Below, one piece after another: positions 23,340 to 33,776 of a stretch of DNA of 64,000 nucleotides. The stretch comes from Calliphora vicina (Eukaryota > Arthropoda > Insecta > Diptera > Calliphoridae), in contig NC_088783.1 in assembly GCF_958450345.1 (NCBI RefSeq), positions 15,937,701-16,001,700 of the forward strand. The letters are read 5' to 3'. A program made the translations under genes and the position numbers. Numbering within the stretch: the first letter of the stretch is position 1; every line of letters begins with the position of its first letter. A model generated the notes under the pieces. It searched no databases. It worked only from the letters and a program-made list of their open reading frames with translations, and was not told the DNA's origin.

Positions 23340-24065
23340 GAATCAAGAATCGGATTAAATAAAGACCTACGATTGAATCAAAGAACGGATTAAATAAATA
23401 AAGATTGAAGATATAATCTGATTAAATAAATAAAGATTGAAGATAGTATTGTACTAAATAAAGACCTACGATTGAAGATAAAATTGGACTAAACAAAGAC
23501 CTACAATTGAATCAAGAATTGGACTAAATAAAGGACTACGATTGAGGCAAGAATCGGATTAAATAAAGACCTACGATTAAAGATAGAATTAGACTAAATA
23601 AAGGACTACGATTGAGGCTAGAATTTGACTAAATACAGACCTACGATTAATGATAGAATTGGACTAAATAAAGGACTACAATTGAGACTAAAATAGGACT
23701 AAATAAAGACCTACGATTAAAGATAGAATTGGACTAAATAAAGGACTACGATTGAGGCAAGAATCGGACTAAATAAAGACCTACGATTGAAGATAGAACT
23801 GAACTAAATAAAGACACACGATTAAAGATAGAAATGGACTAAATAAAGGACTACGATTGACGATAGAATTGGACTAAACAGAGACCTACGATTGAATCAA
23901 GAATCGGGCTAAACAATGACCTACCATTGAATCAAGATTCGGAATAAAGAAAGGACTACGATTGAAGATAGAATTGCACTAAATAAAGGACTACGATTGA
24001 ATAAAGAAACGGACTAAATAATTACCTACGATTGAAGCTATTACTGATCTAAATAAATGAAATCG
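23340..24065. repeat. 35-36-bp minisatellite, diverged array between MMP and Ilp7
   Basis: About 20 units like CTACGATTGAAGATAGAATT + GGACTAAATAAAGAC. Same family and orientation as 16880-18562 and 20432-22170, but a distinct subfamily (ACTAAATAAAGA replaces ACTGTATAAAGA). Confidence 0.92.
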
Positions 24066-24380
24066 TTCAACATATTGATGTTCCGGTCATGAAAATTTAT
24101 AGGTCGAATTCTTACATCCACATGAGAGAATGTTTAGAACCTGTAATTAAATTTTTTCCTTTCAATAAAACTGTCTTACATTCCATCTCCTTTCTTTTAA
24201 TTTTATTATTAAACTTTTTCATAAATTTATTAATTAACTGTACATTAAATAGCAAACATACAAATATTCATAATAATACATATTTAACACACTTTTTCAA
24301 AATATCGTAACATTTCTTTCAATCCCTTCTATATTTTCTAACTCATTTTAGTTCTCCTCCTCCTCCTGCCCGTCACATCT

Positions 24381-27066
24381 TCAATAATGATTACGTCTTT
24401 TATTCGAGGGACAATATTCAGCATACTCTTCCCAAGTACAGCCAGTTTTGGTGCAGCATTCAGTGGTAATTGAATGAGCATTTGAGCGACGTGTCCTTAA
24501 CAGTGTTTGGGCAAAGTTGGGCTCCAGCCACTTGGGTAGAAATGAATGAGCTGGGGTAAGTAGAGAAATCAATTTTTATTTAATGATAACATGTTAAATG
24601 AATATAACTTACATTTGCTACGTTTATTGAACGTTTCATCGGTACGTTTGCGATTACGTCGTGTCAATCTATAAATGTCCTTTTCACAAGCCCAATACAG
24701 CTGGCGCACTAGTTTGTCGCGACAGCGCGAGTGTGCCTCACTATGCCAGACGTCTTCCCAGTCAGAGTTGGTTCTGAAATTGTATAAAGTTACACTTAAA
24801 TCCTATTCAAATATTCAGCTCTAATCGAGATATTATTAATTCATAAAATAAGTTTCCAAGAAAACAACTCAGTATTAATAAAGTTGTCTAAAACAAGTAA
24901 GAGATCTATATTCGGCTGTGCCGAATCTTATATACCCTTCACCAAATTATACTAAATTTTTTATTTTTTTTAAATTTAAAAAAAAAATTTGGTTTTTAAA
25001 TTTTTTTTTTGGTGAATTTGGGTTAAAATTTTTTTTCCGATTTTGACCCATTGTAGGTCCAATTTACTATGGTCTTATATAAAGTCTTTGAAATATCTAT
25101 CATTAGATATCCATATTGTCTATATTAATGAGTTAGTAATCCAGATATAGGTCAAAAATCGAGGTTGTCCTGCATTTTTCCTCATATCTCAGCCATTTCT
25201 GGACCGATTTTGCTGATTTTAAATAGCAAAATTCTCGAAAGCCTGTCTGACAGTTTTATTGAAGATTTGGATCCCGAAGATATCTGGGGTCTTCAGAAAA
25301 TTGATTTCAACAGACAGACGGACATGGCTTAATCGTCTCCGCTATCTATAAGGGTCCAGAATATATATACTTTATAGGGTCGGAAATGAAAAATGTAGAA
25401 ACTACAAACGGAATGAGAAACTTATATAGTATACCCTTCTCACGAAGGGGATGGGTATAAATATATTTGATACGAATTTTCAAGCAAAGTTCTTAATATT
25501 TCTGTAATTGCAAATCCCAAAATATGAGAATATTGTGAAAGCGAGGAATAAAATATACTAAATTGGTTCTTCTGATATTGTTTGGCATTATGAATTTGTT
25601 ATGGTATTTAAAAGAACTTTAGTTAACGAATGTTAAGAACAATATTTTCGGTTGATTTAAGAACTGTTATCGAGTTTATCTTCATAACTAACTTTTCGGT
25701 GATTTAATTAACATGAAATCGATTGATATATATCTGTGATTTTAATCATGTTTTCCTTAATATAAGCAATTTAAATGTTATAGTAAAATCTTCCCCTATC
25801 TAATTTCGGGAATCGAAATCGAAAGCAAAATACTCACTATCGACCGTCATCATTTCGATAATTTTATCTTCCATTAACTTCCATTCATTTCTGGGAGAAT
25901 TTAAAAAAAACTAATATCCGTCCTCTGTGGTGGTAAAAGAGAATTCGATAATTTTATCTTCCATTAACTTCCATTCATTTCTGGGAGAATTTAAAAGAAC
26001 TAATATTATCCGTCCTCTGTGGTGGTAAAAGAGAATTCGATGGTCTCAACATCAACAAGTCTTGTGGACGGGTTGATATACATATATCATTGTTTCTGAA
26101 TCGTTAATATAAACGATTTGGATGAATAACATAACACTAGTGAGTTTCAGATTTGTTAGTAGTTACTTTTCTGCACTTTTTGAGGTCGTGAAAAGTAGGA
26201 TCACATTTAGAGCTCATTAATTAACTTTACTGCCGACAATAGGTCAAAAATCGGTCGAAGAAATATTAGCAAACAGTATGGGCTTTGTGTTAATATCACT
26301 AGTTTATATGATTTTTGCTCATGAATTGAAACATATGGAGATTTATGTATTTTGAATAAATATTAAAAAAAATCCTGGACGTCAAACTTTTGAGATATTT
26401 ATTAAAAACGAAACATATAAAAATGTACATTAAATTAGGACAACAAAATGAAAAGTGAAGTGTTATAATTCTCTTTTTATAATTATTTTCATTTGCATCC
26501 CTCACGACACTCCAACAGTAGTCTTTTAGCATATTCTGATCCCAAAAACCTTGATAATTCATCTCGAAAAACTTCAAATCTTGATGGAAACGCTCTCTAT
26601 CGTTACTCATGTGTCCGAGGTTTTCCGGGAAAAAATCCACATGAGAATATAAAAAGTGAATTTTGAGGGACATATTTACACCCATCAGTTCAAAGTTACA
26701 TATGTAATAAATTCGCAACAATATCTCTGTAATTTTGACTTTTCTTATTCCCCAAAAATTCTTGAACAACAAGTTTAAAAGAATTCCATGCTACTTTTTC
26801 AACATCGGTAAATAGACACTCAACTTTGGTATCATCCAAAATTTTTCTTATTTGAGGACCCACAAATATCCCTTCTTTTATTTTGGCCTCAGAAAGACTC
26901 GTGAACACGAGGTTTTATTTTTTTATTCAAATAATTCATACCTTTGTCTGAACAACAACTCCAGGCCCTCTTCCGTGTGTATGGCCTCCGCATTGAAGTT
27001 GTTCAGTATAAAACCAATTAAAATCGCCACAATTCCTATATAACACTGTTTAACCGAAATTTTCAT
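24381..27066 (-). CDS. Ilp7: Ilp7, relaxin-like insulin-like peptide precursor
   Basis: Secreted neuropeptide of the insulin/relaxin family. Coding exons: 27066-26942, 24773-24613, 24550-24381, joined in phase to 151 residues (Drosophila Ilp7 about 159). Signal peptide about 1-28 (hydrophobic IGIVAILIGFIL); B chain with HSRCRDKLVRQLYWACEK (Cys59, Cys71); dibasic sites RR (80-81), RKR (83-85) and RR (116-117) for removal of the C peptide; A chain HSITTECCTKTGCTWEEYAE then YC (Cys127, 128, 133, 142), ending PSNKRRNHY. All six insulin-fold cysteines are present. The A chain has CC-X4-C rather than the usual CC-X3-C, as I recall for Drosophila Ilp7 as well. Intron 1 is 2,168 bases and holds a family A repeat and a transposon-like relic; intron 2 is 62 bases. 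The B/A chain motifs make the identification close to certain. Confidence 0.97.
24891..25460 (+). repeat. Dispersed repeat family A, complete copy in Ilp7 intron 1
   Basis: Head AACAAGTAAGAGATCTATAT, perfect hairpin TTCGGCTGTGCCGAA, TATATACCCTTCACC, short A/T-tract block, 'ATAGGTCAAAAATCGAGG', 'CAGACAGACGGACATGG', 'GTAGAAACTACAAACGGAATG' and tail 'CTTCTCACGAAGGGG'. One of the best-preserved copies, about 570 bases, antisense to Ilp7. Confidence 0.9.
25853..26040. repeat. Direct tandem duplication (~93 bp, two units)
   Basis: Two adjacent copies of a unit beginning TCGATAATTTTATCTTCCAT and containing CCGTCCTCTGTGGTGG, differing by a few bases and small indels. Confidence 0.85.
26410..26908 (-). 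pseudogene. Frameshifted relic of a dispersed arthropod ORF family ('ERFHQD' type)
   Basis: Two overlapping minus-strand frames make one broken protein: 26908-26700 (VAWNSFKLVVQEFLGNKKSQ...) and, after a frameshift near 26700, 26690-26440 (MGVNMSLKIHFLYSHVDFFP then NDRERFHQDLKFFEMNYQGF then NMLKDYCWSVVRD). I recognise this set of motifs (MSLKIHFLHSHLDFFP, ERFHQD, MLADYCW) from many uncharacterised, multi-copy arthropod proteins that look mobile-element-derived, but I cannot name the family. It lies in Ilp7 intron 1, same strand, with no splice context. Confidence 0.65.
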
Positions 27067-28399
27067 TTCTCTAATGAATTTTTTTCAAATAATTGTTTTA
27101 AAATTTTTCTTTAATTTTCAAAATATATTTTTTTTTTGATTCCGATTTACAAGAAGAAACCCGTTGTTGTCTTCAGCTCAAATGAAAAATGGAAACTGAA
27201 GGTTTCCTTGGGATTGTTTTGCAATTTCAATGATATTTTTGTCCACGGTTCGGAGTCATAAATTTTAACAAAATATTATAACCCCAATCGTAGGTGTTGA
27301 TGACGCCGTTTCTCGGCTTGGCCGTCTGTCGGCATGCGTGAGTGTGTGTGTTGAGATAGTGAGTAAATATTGTATTAAATTTGAAATTACGACCTGTATG
27401 TTGAATTCTTTATTCCTATTGTACATTTATTTAACATTTTTATATGGTTTTGTGTTGTTCTCTAACCAATATTTGCAAAATCTGTTCCACCAAAATCATT
27501 TACTATGATTTGGTGCGAGGGTTGTGTGATATAAAAATTTATTTTTTAGGACATTTTAAGGAATATCAACACAGAGAAAAAAGATTCGTAGTAGCAATCG
27601 AATTTGTTGTCAATCGAATGATTCTGCTTTAGTTACCGAATTTTGCAGTTGTGGCTACAAAATTTTAGAAGGGGTAACAAAAGTTTGGTGGCTTCAACCG
27701 AAATTCTTCTTTGTCAAACTGACTTTCTGTTGATTGAACCGAATCATTCGAATCTTTATTGTGTTTTGCATCTAGTATCTTGTCTTCATACTAAACTATC
27801 TTTAAACTTTGTATATATTACTACAAGTTGTTCTTAAACTCATCATTCATCCCTCGTTTGCAACACCTGCGAATTGCAAGCGAAATGAGGCAGATTTTTT
27901 TTTCTGTTGTCTTAACAAAAAGTTATTTGTTGTCTCTCGGACAGCTAATGAAGACATATTTACGTATGTGAACAATAATGAATAAGAATAACACCAACAA
28001 CTACAAAACTCTAGTAACGTAACACAAATCCTTAATGCAACAACAACTACAACAACCCAATATCTTCATTTACAAAAACAACACCACAGAAAAGAAACAT
28101 AACAAACAATCCGTGCATTTTATTATGGCCGATTTACACTTTGTTATGTGTAAATTAGTTTAATGCCATTTTCACCTGTTATCATTATTAGAGTGGTTGT
28201 TGTCGACAACGTTCTGGCAGTTTCTCTATTTCAGTAATAGAAATTCATTGTAGTGGGAGGATTTATACCAGCTAAATTCACATTCTTTTAATTCGGCTCC
28301 TACTATTCACATGGACGACTCTCTTACCCTTCCTTTTACTTAGTTTAGTTATTTATTTTTAATACAGAACATTTGCAGAAACATGTTTTGCTGTTTGCA
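27067..28399. other. Upstream region of Ilp7, unique non-coding DNA
   Basis: AT-rich with CAA/AAC repeats at 27990-28110. A stretch at 27568-27780 begins ACACAGAGAAAAAAGATTCG, like the ends of foldback elements, but I found no partner end. Ilp7's promoter should lie here; no core element is obvious. Confidence 0.4.
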
Positions 28400-29170
28400 T
28401 CATCCAATTGTTACATACGAATCTCTAGTATGGTGGACCTCAATAACCAAGAAATTCTGAATTTACCATCTAGTCCTTAACAGGCCTTCCGCCATGCTCC
28501 ATACACTAGTATGGGCTTTAGCGCCAAATAGCCATTTTGCATTCCTAGGGCTTATTCCCCAGGTGTTCTCAATGGCCCTCCTGCAGGCATAAGTAGCGAT
28601 AGCTGCCTTGGACGCACTCGCTCCTGGATGGGGTCTAGAATGATACCTAGGTACTTCGCACTATCCGAGAGCTTAAGTTCCACTTCGATAGGCGCGGTAA
28701 TGGGAAGGGAGAGATTTTGAACTTTCTTGAAAAGAGCACAAGCTCCATTTTCCCAGAATTTACTCCATGTCCACTATCAGTGCTCCAATGGCTTAATGTA
28801 CTAAGTGAAGTTTTGTTGGCATTGCGGTAATGTGTCAGATGTTTCCCAGAAACAGCTACAACAACATCATCATCATATGCAACAGTTTTGCACTACAAGG
28901 AGTCTAATTTCATGAGCAGTATATTAATGGCATGATTCCACAAGCGTGGTAATAAAACCCCTCCCCGCGGAGTCCCCTCTTTCTCTAATCTAAAGATAGT
29001 AGCAGTCCCCATAAAAGAAATAATGACTCTATTGGTCAGAAGTCTAACTATGAAGCAGATAATAGACTGATCTACACACAGCCTCAAATATGAGTAAACA
29101 CCAGGGAAACGAATCTATTATTCAGCCCAATCTCCAACAAATTAACGAGAGACGTTCTTTGCAATTTATG
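28400..29170 (-). pseudogene. Non-LTR retrotransposon reverse transcriptase relic
   Basis: The minus strand gives the RT landmarks in order: an upstream degenerate 'LRLCVDQSIICFIVRLLTNR' block, GTPRGGVLLPRLWNHAIN (RT 'GTPQGGVLSPLLWN' motif, about 28990-28930), YDDDVVVAVSGKH at 28880-28840 (catalytic YADD-type box, altered), KMELVLFKK (about 28750-28725), and DSAKYLGIILD (about 28665-28630, 'KYLGVILD'). Stops and frameshifts interrupt it. Probably the same broad group as the RNase H relic at 1-530. Confidence 0.8.
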
Positions 29171-29279
29171 AATCGTAATCAGAGAAAAAATTCGAGGCAG
29201 ATAACAGTGTCAAGCGGTATTTGGACTCGGTAAATATGAGAGCCAACTCGAACTTATTTTCAACGACAAAAGAGAAGAT

Positions 29280-29640
29280 TCATCTTATCTAGATGGATTA
29301 CCAATCTGAGGTATCGGAAACTGGACTGACTGAGTGGCCTTATAAAAGGTTTTCTAATAGTGAGACATGGTGAGAAGATGGTTCTTCATCTCCTCTTGCT
29401 CAAAACATAACCTATAAAAGCCTTATAATAGCTTTTCCAATAGTATTAGATATTATGAAAATAGTTCTTTATCTTATCTTGCACAAACATTTACTGGATA
29501 ATTTATTTGAGGTATCTTGAACTGGACTGGATTTCTTTGCAAAGTTTTTTCATGTAGTGAGAGATAGTGAGGGCAAAGTTCTTCATCTGCTCTTGCTCAA
29601 ACATATACTGGATAAATTATACTGGATCTGGACTGAGTGG
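29280..29640. repeat. Diverged ~120-bp tandem repeats (three units)
   Basis: Three units share 'CTGGACTG', 'AGTGAGA(C/G)ATGGTGAG', 'GTTCTTCATCT(C/G)CTCTTGCT' and 'CAAACATATACTGGATAA', with large indels. Confidence 0.6.
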
Positions 29641-30369
29641 ATTTATACAGACTTTTCCAAGGACAACCATGTTGGTTTGGCGTTGTCTGTCAAATATTTT
29701 GTTTGTTATTAAGTCACTGATATCAAATCAACCCATTGGTCGCTACTTCTTCGAGGCCATCATCGTCAACGTCGTCCACTATAGATCAATAATAACCAAT
29801 TAGTTTGCCTCGAATTAAACGATATGGCGTGGAAGATATCTGGTTCCTGTGCTATGTGCCACTCAGCGAACACCACACTGGACAATTTGCATAAACGATT
29901 TGAGCATGGGGTTATCTTTCGTGGAGGTGACGTAATTTGGCTACTTTGATGGTGTGATTTGACTCCACTAGACTCTTTTTGAAGTTGCCGGTATGCACCA
30001 ATAATCTGCAATAAAACGATGTTCAAATTCTGTAGGATCTATGTGGCACAGTCATTGCAAATTGAAACTCTCGGAACCATGTACCGCCGCGGCGCGCCGC
30101 TTCCAATAGTTATATAAGTTCTAATTCGTATATAAAACACGACTACATGCATGTTCAATTGTATTAAACACGGACTATTTGTTTCAAATTTTATTTCAAT
30201 TCTAAAAAATCCCCGCCGTATAACACTATACAGCCTGATCAGAATCCTCCTGACAGATTATGTGTAATTGAGAACATACCTCTCTCACTTGTAGCTATTG
30301 GAAACTACCGTATGTAGTGCATGCATAGAGAAAACAAAACCGTAGATAATTCTTTGTAATGTCAAGCAA
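29641..30369. other. Non-coding DNA with a short GC-rich block
   Basis: No recognised family. An isolated GC-only run (CCGCCGCGGCGCGCCGC at about 30085) stands out from the AT-rich surroundings. Confidence 0.4.
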
Positions 30370-30990
30370 CAAATAGTAGTCGGACGGTGCATGCTCTGGA
30401 CTATAAAGCTGGTGAGGCAAAACTTTTCAACCACTTCATTCTAAATACTTTTTAACAGGTATTGCAAAATGTGACCGAGCGTTGCCATGATGGAATTTTA
30501 CGGATTCATGTCTGACCGCATAATTTGGGCGTTTTTTGTCCAATGCTCGCTTCAAATGAATCAGTTGTGTTCGGTACAGGTTCCCTGTAATAATCTGGAC
30601 AGATTTCAGCAGCTCATAATAGATAGGACTCTTTTGCAACCACCAAATACAGAGCATTACCTTGCCATGGATATCTTGCCTTGCATGATGCTTGAAAAAA
30701 GATTTTCAATCATCATTTCGGACATTCAAAATCGTTTTTCAATGTCTATCGGCTTCGATTCGTATGGTACCCAATGTCCCTGCTTTTGGATGGCCTGAGC
30801 GATCTTTGTCTTCCGTGTTAAAATCAACACTTCTGAACCGCACAAACCATCTCTCGCACATTGAAACCGATGAAACACATTCGCCATAAGTTTGCTGAGC
30901 AATCGGTGCTGTGCTACATCGGCACTATTTTTGAAGTTAAAGAAGTATAGCAAAACTTCCTGCATATGACGATTCGTTGGTACAAAATTC
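30370..30990 (-). pseudogene. Mariner transposase pseudogene (copy C), internally deleted
   Basis: Read from the right: EVLLYFFNFKNSADVAQHRL (N-terminus, near 30960), NVFHRFQ, QKQGHWVPYESKPIDIEKRF (about 30785-30730), then a jump over the part that should carry the first catalytic Asp, LCIWWLQKSPIYYELLK (about 30650), NLYRTQLIHLKRALDKKRP, and FHHGNARSHFAIPVKKYLE (30500-30440), where the second catalytic Asp has become Gly. It stops at the 'APSDYYLF' region (about 30370), losing the C-terminus. Confidence 0.85.
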
Positions 30991-31176
30991 GAAGCAAAAA
31001 AAAAAAGATGTATTAACCAGGTGGCAGCGTAACTACAACAAGAACAACAGTAACTTTTGACATTCTAAACTGTAAAAAAAAAAATTCACAAAAACACACT
31101 TTTTAAAATGATATAGTTTTTTATAGCACTTTAAAATATTTTACGCACATAAAGCGGTGATAAAAACATAATTTTT

Positions 31177-32648
31177 ATACCCATAACCTTCGTGAGAAGG
31201 TTATATTATAAGTTTGTCCTTCCGTTTGTAATTTCCACAATATAATTTGCCGACCCTATAAAGTATATCTATTCTGAATCCTTATAGATAGCGGAATCGA
31301 TTAAGCCATGCACGGTGGTAAATTCCGGCCAAAAAGGTTTTTTGGTCAATTTTTCTTAACACTTCAGAATATACAGTATCATCATTATTTTGGCTATAAA
31401 GTAACTATATGGTTATTTATAGAGCTGTAAAGTCAAAGGTTTTTTCTTCTCATTTTAATATTAGAAAAATGTAATTTTTTTTACTTTTGAATCGAAGTAG
31501 CCTGTGCTTTTTTATTACGGATTTTTTGCGTGTTCTTTTTATATAAAAGTGAAGTGATTAGGAACTAGTTTTAAACCTATAGAAACAAAATTAAAATAAA
31601 GTTTGAAAGGCCAGAACAAATTAAAAAGGGCTATTAGAGGTTAAGTGTAAATTACATCTAATAATGTAAAGTGTTAAGAGTAAGTACTATACATTTCATC
31701 TGCAATTATTTGCACTTCCAATAACCAGAACAATTTCAGTGCGTTCATATTTTACAATTTTTTTTTGTAAGTTTTCAATTTCAAAAATTATGTAAGTTGA
31801 GAGTAATTTGCATGTATTTGTATGTCGAATTTTTTTCAATGGATCATTTATGTTATTTTTAATTATAAACCTAATTGAAGCCATTTACAAAAATTAAATA
31901 CTTTTTTCTATACTTTTATAACGTCATTGTTTATTTGGCCAACTCCTCTATGTAATTTCTAATGTTTTTTTTGCGATGGATGAAGTGTGTTGATTTTAAA
32001 TGTACACCAAATTTGAGGCATTTACATGATTAACCTAATTTTTCCGATAATTTCAAAACCTCCATGATTGTTTGACCAAACCCTGTATATGTATTCCGAA
32101 ATTTGTACCACCATTTTTTTAATCACTTATGCTATTCATCATTTTTGGACTAAATTTCAGGCATTTATATGAATAATCTAATTTGTTCGATACTTTTAAA
32201 ACGTCTATGATTGTTTGACCAAACCCTGTATATGTATTTTTTTTTCGATCACATATTTTATTCTTTATTTTTGGACTAAATTTCAGCCACTTACATGCAA
32301 TTTTTTTGATACTTTTAGAACGTCCATGCTTTTTTGGCCAAACCCTATATTAGAACATCGAAATATTTATCGATCGATCGGTTATGTTATTTTTAATACA
32401 AATACCAAATTTCAAAAATTTTTTTGAAGAAATAAGTAAGTTATGGATTTTTGGTCAAATAATATTTTTCAACCCGAATTTTTTTTTTCCTAAATATTAA
32501 AAAAAAAATTTTAAAAAAAAATAATTCGAAATTTTTTTTTCAAAAAAATAAAAAAATAATAAATTTTGTTTACAAAAAATATTTAAAATATTTATTTTGA
32601 AGTATAATTTGCTAAAGGATATATAAGAATGTAGCTCTCTTATTTGTT
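31177..32648 (-). repeat. Dispersed repeat family A copy split by a 1.1-kb insertion
   Basis: The tail half (31177-31312; 'CCTTCGTGAGAAGG', 'GACCCTATAAAGTATATCTA') and head half (about 32445-32648; A/T tracts, 'GTAGCTCTCTTATTTG' at the right end) are in minus orientation. Between them lies unrelated DNA, including the tandem units at 31930-32430. Confidence 0.7.
31930..32430. repeat. Diverged tandem repeat, units of 120-145 bp
   Basis: Four units, each with 'TTTGGCCAA/TTTGACCAAACCCTGTATAT', then 'TTTTTGGACTAAATTTCAGGC' (variants), 'ATTTACATGA' and 'TTTTAAAACGTC(C/T)ATG'. Divergence between units is high. Confidence 0.7.
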
Positions 32649-32657
32649 TAAATATAA

Positions 32658-32913
32658 TTGGTCAATTCACAAGGTCTCCTATCAGTCATATTGTCATAAT
32701 ATCCTAATATATCACGACTCGGCGGCTCGGCTTAACCGACTCTTAGGCATTCGGCACGGGTCTCTGCTGGTTGATTACGATAACACAATAAACATAGCAT
32801 ACAGAGTAGCATTATTTTAGGATAATTTTTGCTTGAAAAGCAATAGAAACCATTGTGAAATATTAGGACATTATGACAATATGACAGGATAAGAGACCTT
32901 GTGAATTGACCAA
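32658..32913. mobile_element. Intact TTGGTC-type MITE with 6-bp target duplication
   Basis: 256 bases flanked by ATATAA (32652-32657 and 32914-32919). The ~55-base terminal inverted repeats begin TTGGTCAATTCACAAGGTCT and are about 90% complementary. The centre contains CTCGGCTTAACCGACTCTTA. The broken relative is at 2116-4060. Confidence 0.85.
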
Positions 32914-33009
32914 ATATAATCTTTTTACTTTTATAACAAATTTAAACAATTTTGTAAACAAGTTTTTGACATTTCAGAAGGTAAACATGAGTTGAGTAAA
33001 AAACAGTCA

Positions 33010-33195
33010 GCTGGTGTTACGCTGCCTCCTGGTTAAATATGCCTTGCTATAATGTTCAATAACTAAGTGAGAATAAATAACAGATATGCATTCTTCAAAA
33101 TGAGATATAAATTATTCAAAACAAAAACCGCGTTCAAAAGAAACATCATCTTACAATAGATTTTCAAGTCAGACACCCTGTATAAGAATTTCTCA
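33010..33195. mobile_element. Mariner end fragment
   Basis: 33045-33185 matches the DNA outside the transposase N-terminus of mariner copy D (37724-37745 joined to 38369-38490), ending CAAGTCAGACACCCTG, a mariner-like terminal repeat (complement CAGGGTGTCTGACTTG), followed by TA. It serves as the 'empty site' for the element at 37746-38368. Confidence 0.65.
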
Positions 33196-33512
33196 GAGGG
33201 TATTGCGTCTTAAATATTTTTCTGTAAATGGAATTTGAGTAAAACGAATTCACATATTTTTGTATTGTGTAAATAAAATTCACATGATTTACTCGATTTA
33301 CTTGGGAGGAAAATCATTAGATTCACAGAAAAATCATCGTACTGTACATGAATTAACCTATTTAAAAAAGTAATAATTTTTATAATTATACCCTATGTCA
33401 CAGAGGCGACACGGCAAAAAAATATATTTGTCTCTTTCGCTCGAAACCATTTCAACTGGTTTTGTTTTGTGCTTATTATTTATGGGTTTCTTTTGGTTTT
33501 ACGAAAATATAA

Positions 33513-33776
33513 TTGGGGGATTCAAACGGTCTCCTATTATGTCGTATTGTCATAATGGCATAATGTCATAAAATATTTTTTTAATTTAAATAAATTTTTG
33601 TTGGGTTTCAAACAAAAATGTTATAAACTAATAAGACTTTTAGAACAATGTTTATTGGTTTGTCATAAAATAACACCTTTTTTGTTTGCAGCACAACAAG
33701 AATTTGTTTAAACTAAAAAAATATTTTACGACATTATGATAATACGACCTAATAACAGACCGTTTGAATCCCCCAA
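33513..33776. mobile_element. TTGGGGG-type MITE, copy 1
   Basis: 264 bases. Inverted repeats start TTGGGGGATTCAAACGGTCT and extend about 45 bases (including GTCGTATTGTCATAATG). Flanks ATATAA and ATATGT suggest a partly decayed 6-base duplication. An inverted-orientation copy is at 39658-39909. Confidence 0.85.

Noticed and set aside
24089..24310. 73-codon plus-strand ORF between the minisatellite and Ilp7
   Set aside because: AT-rich, hydrophobic by composition only, and located in the expected Ilp7 3' region.
29766..30026. 86-codon minus-strand ORF
   Set aside because: No recognisable domain, no splice or start context, and surrounded by repeat debris.
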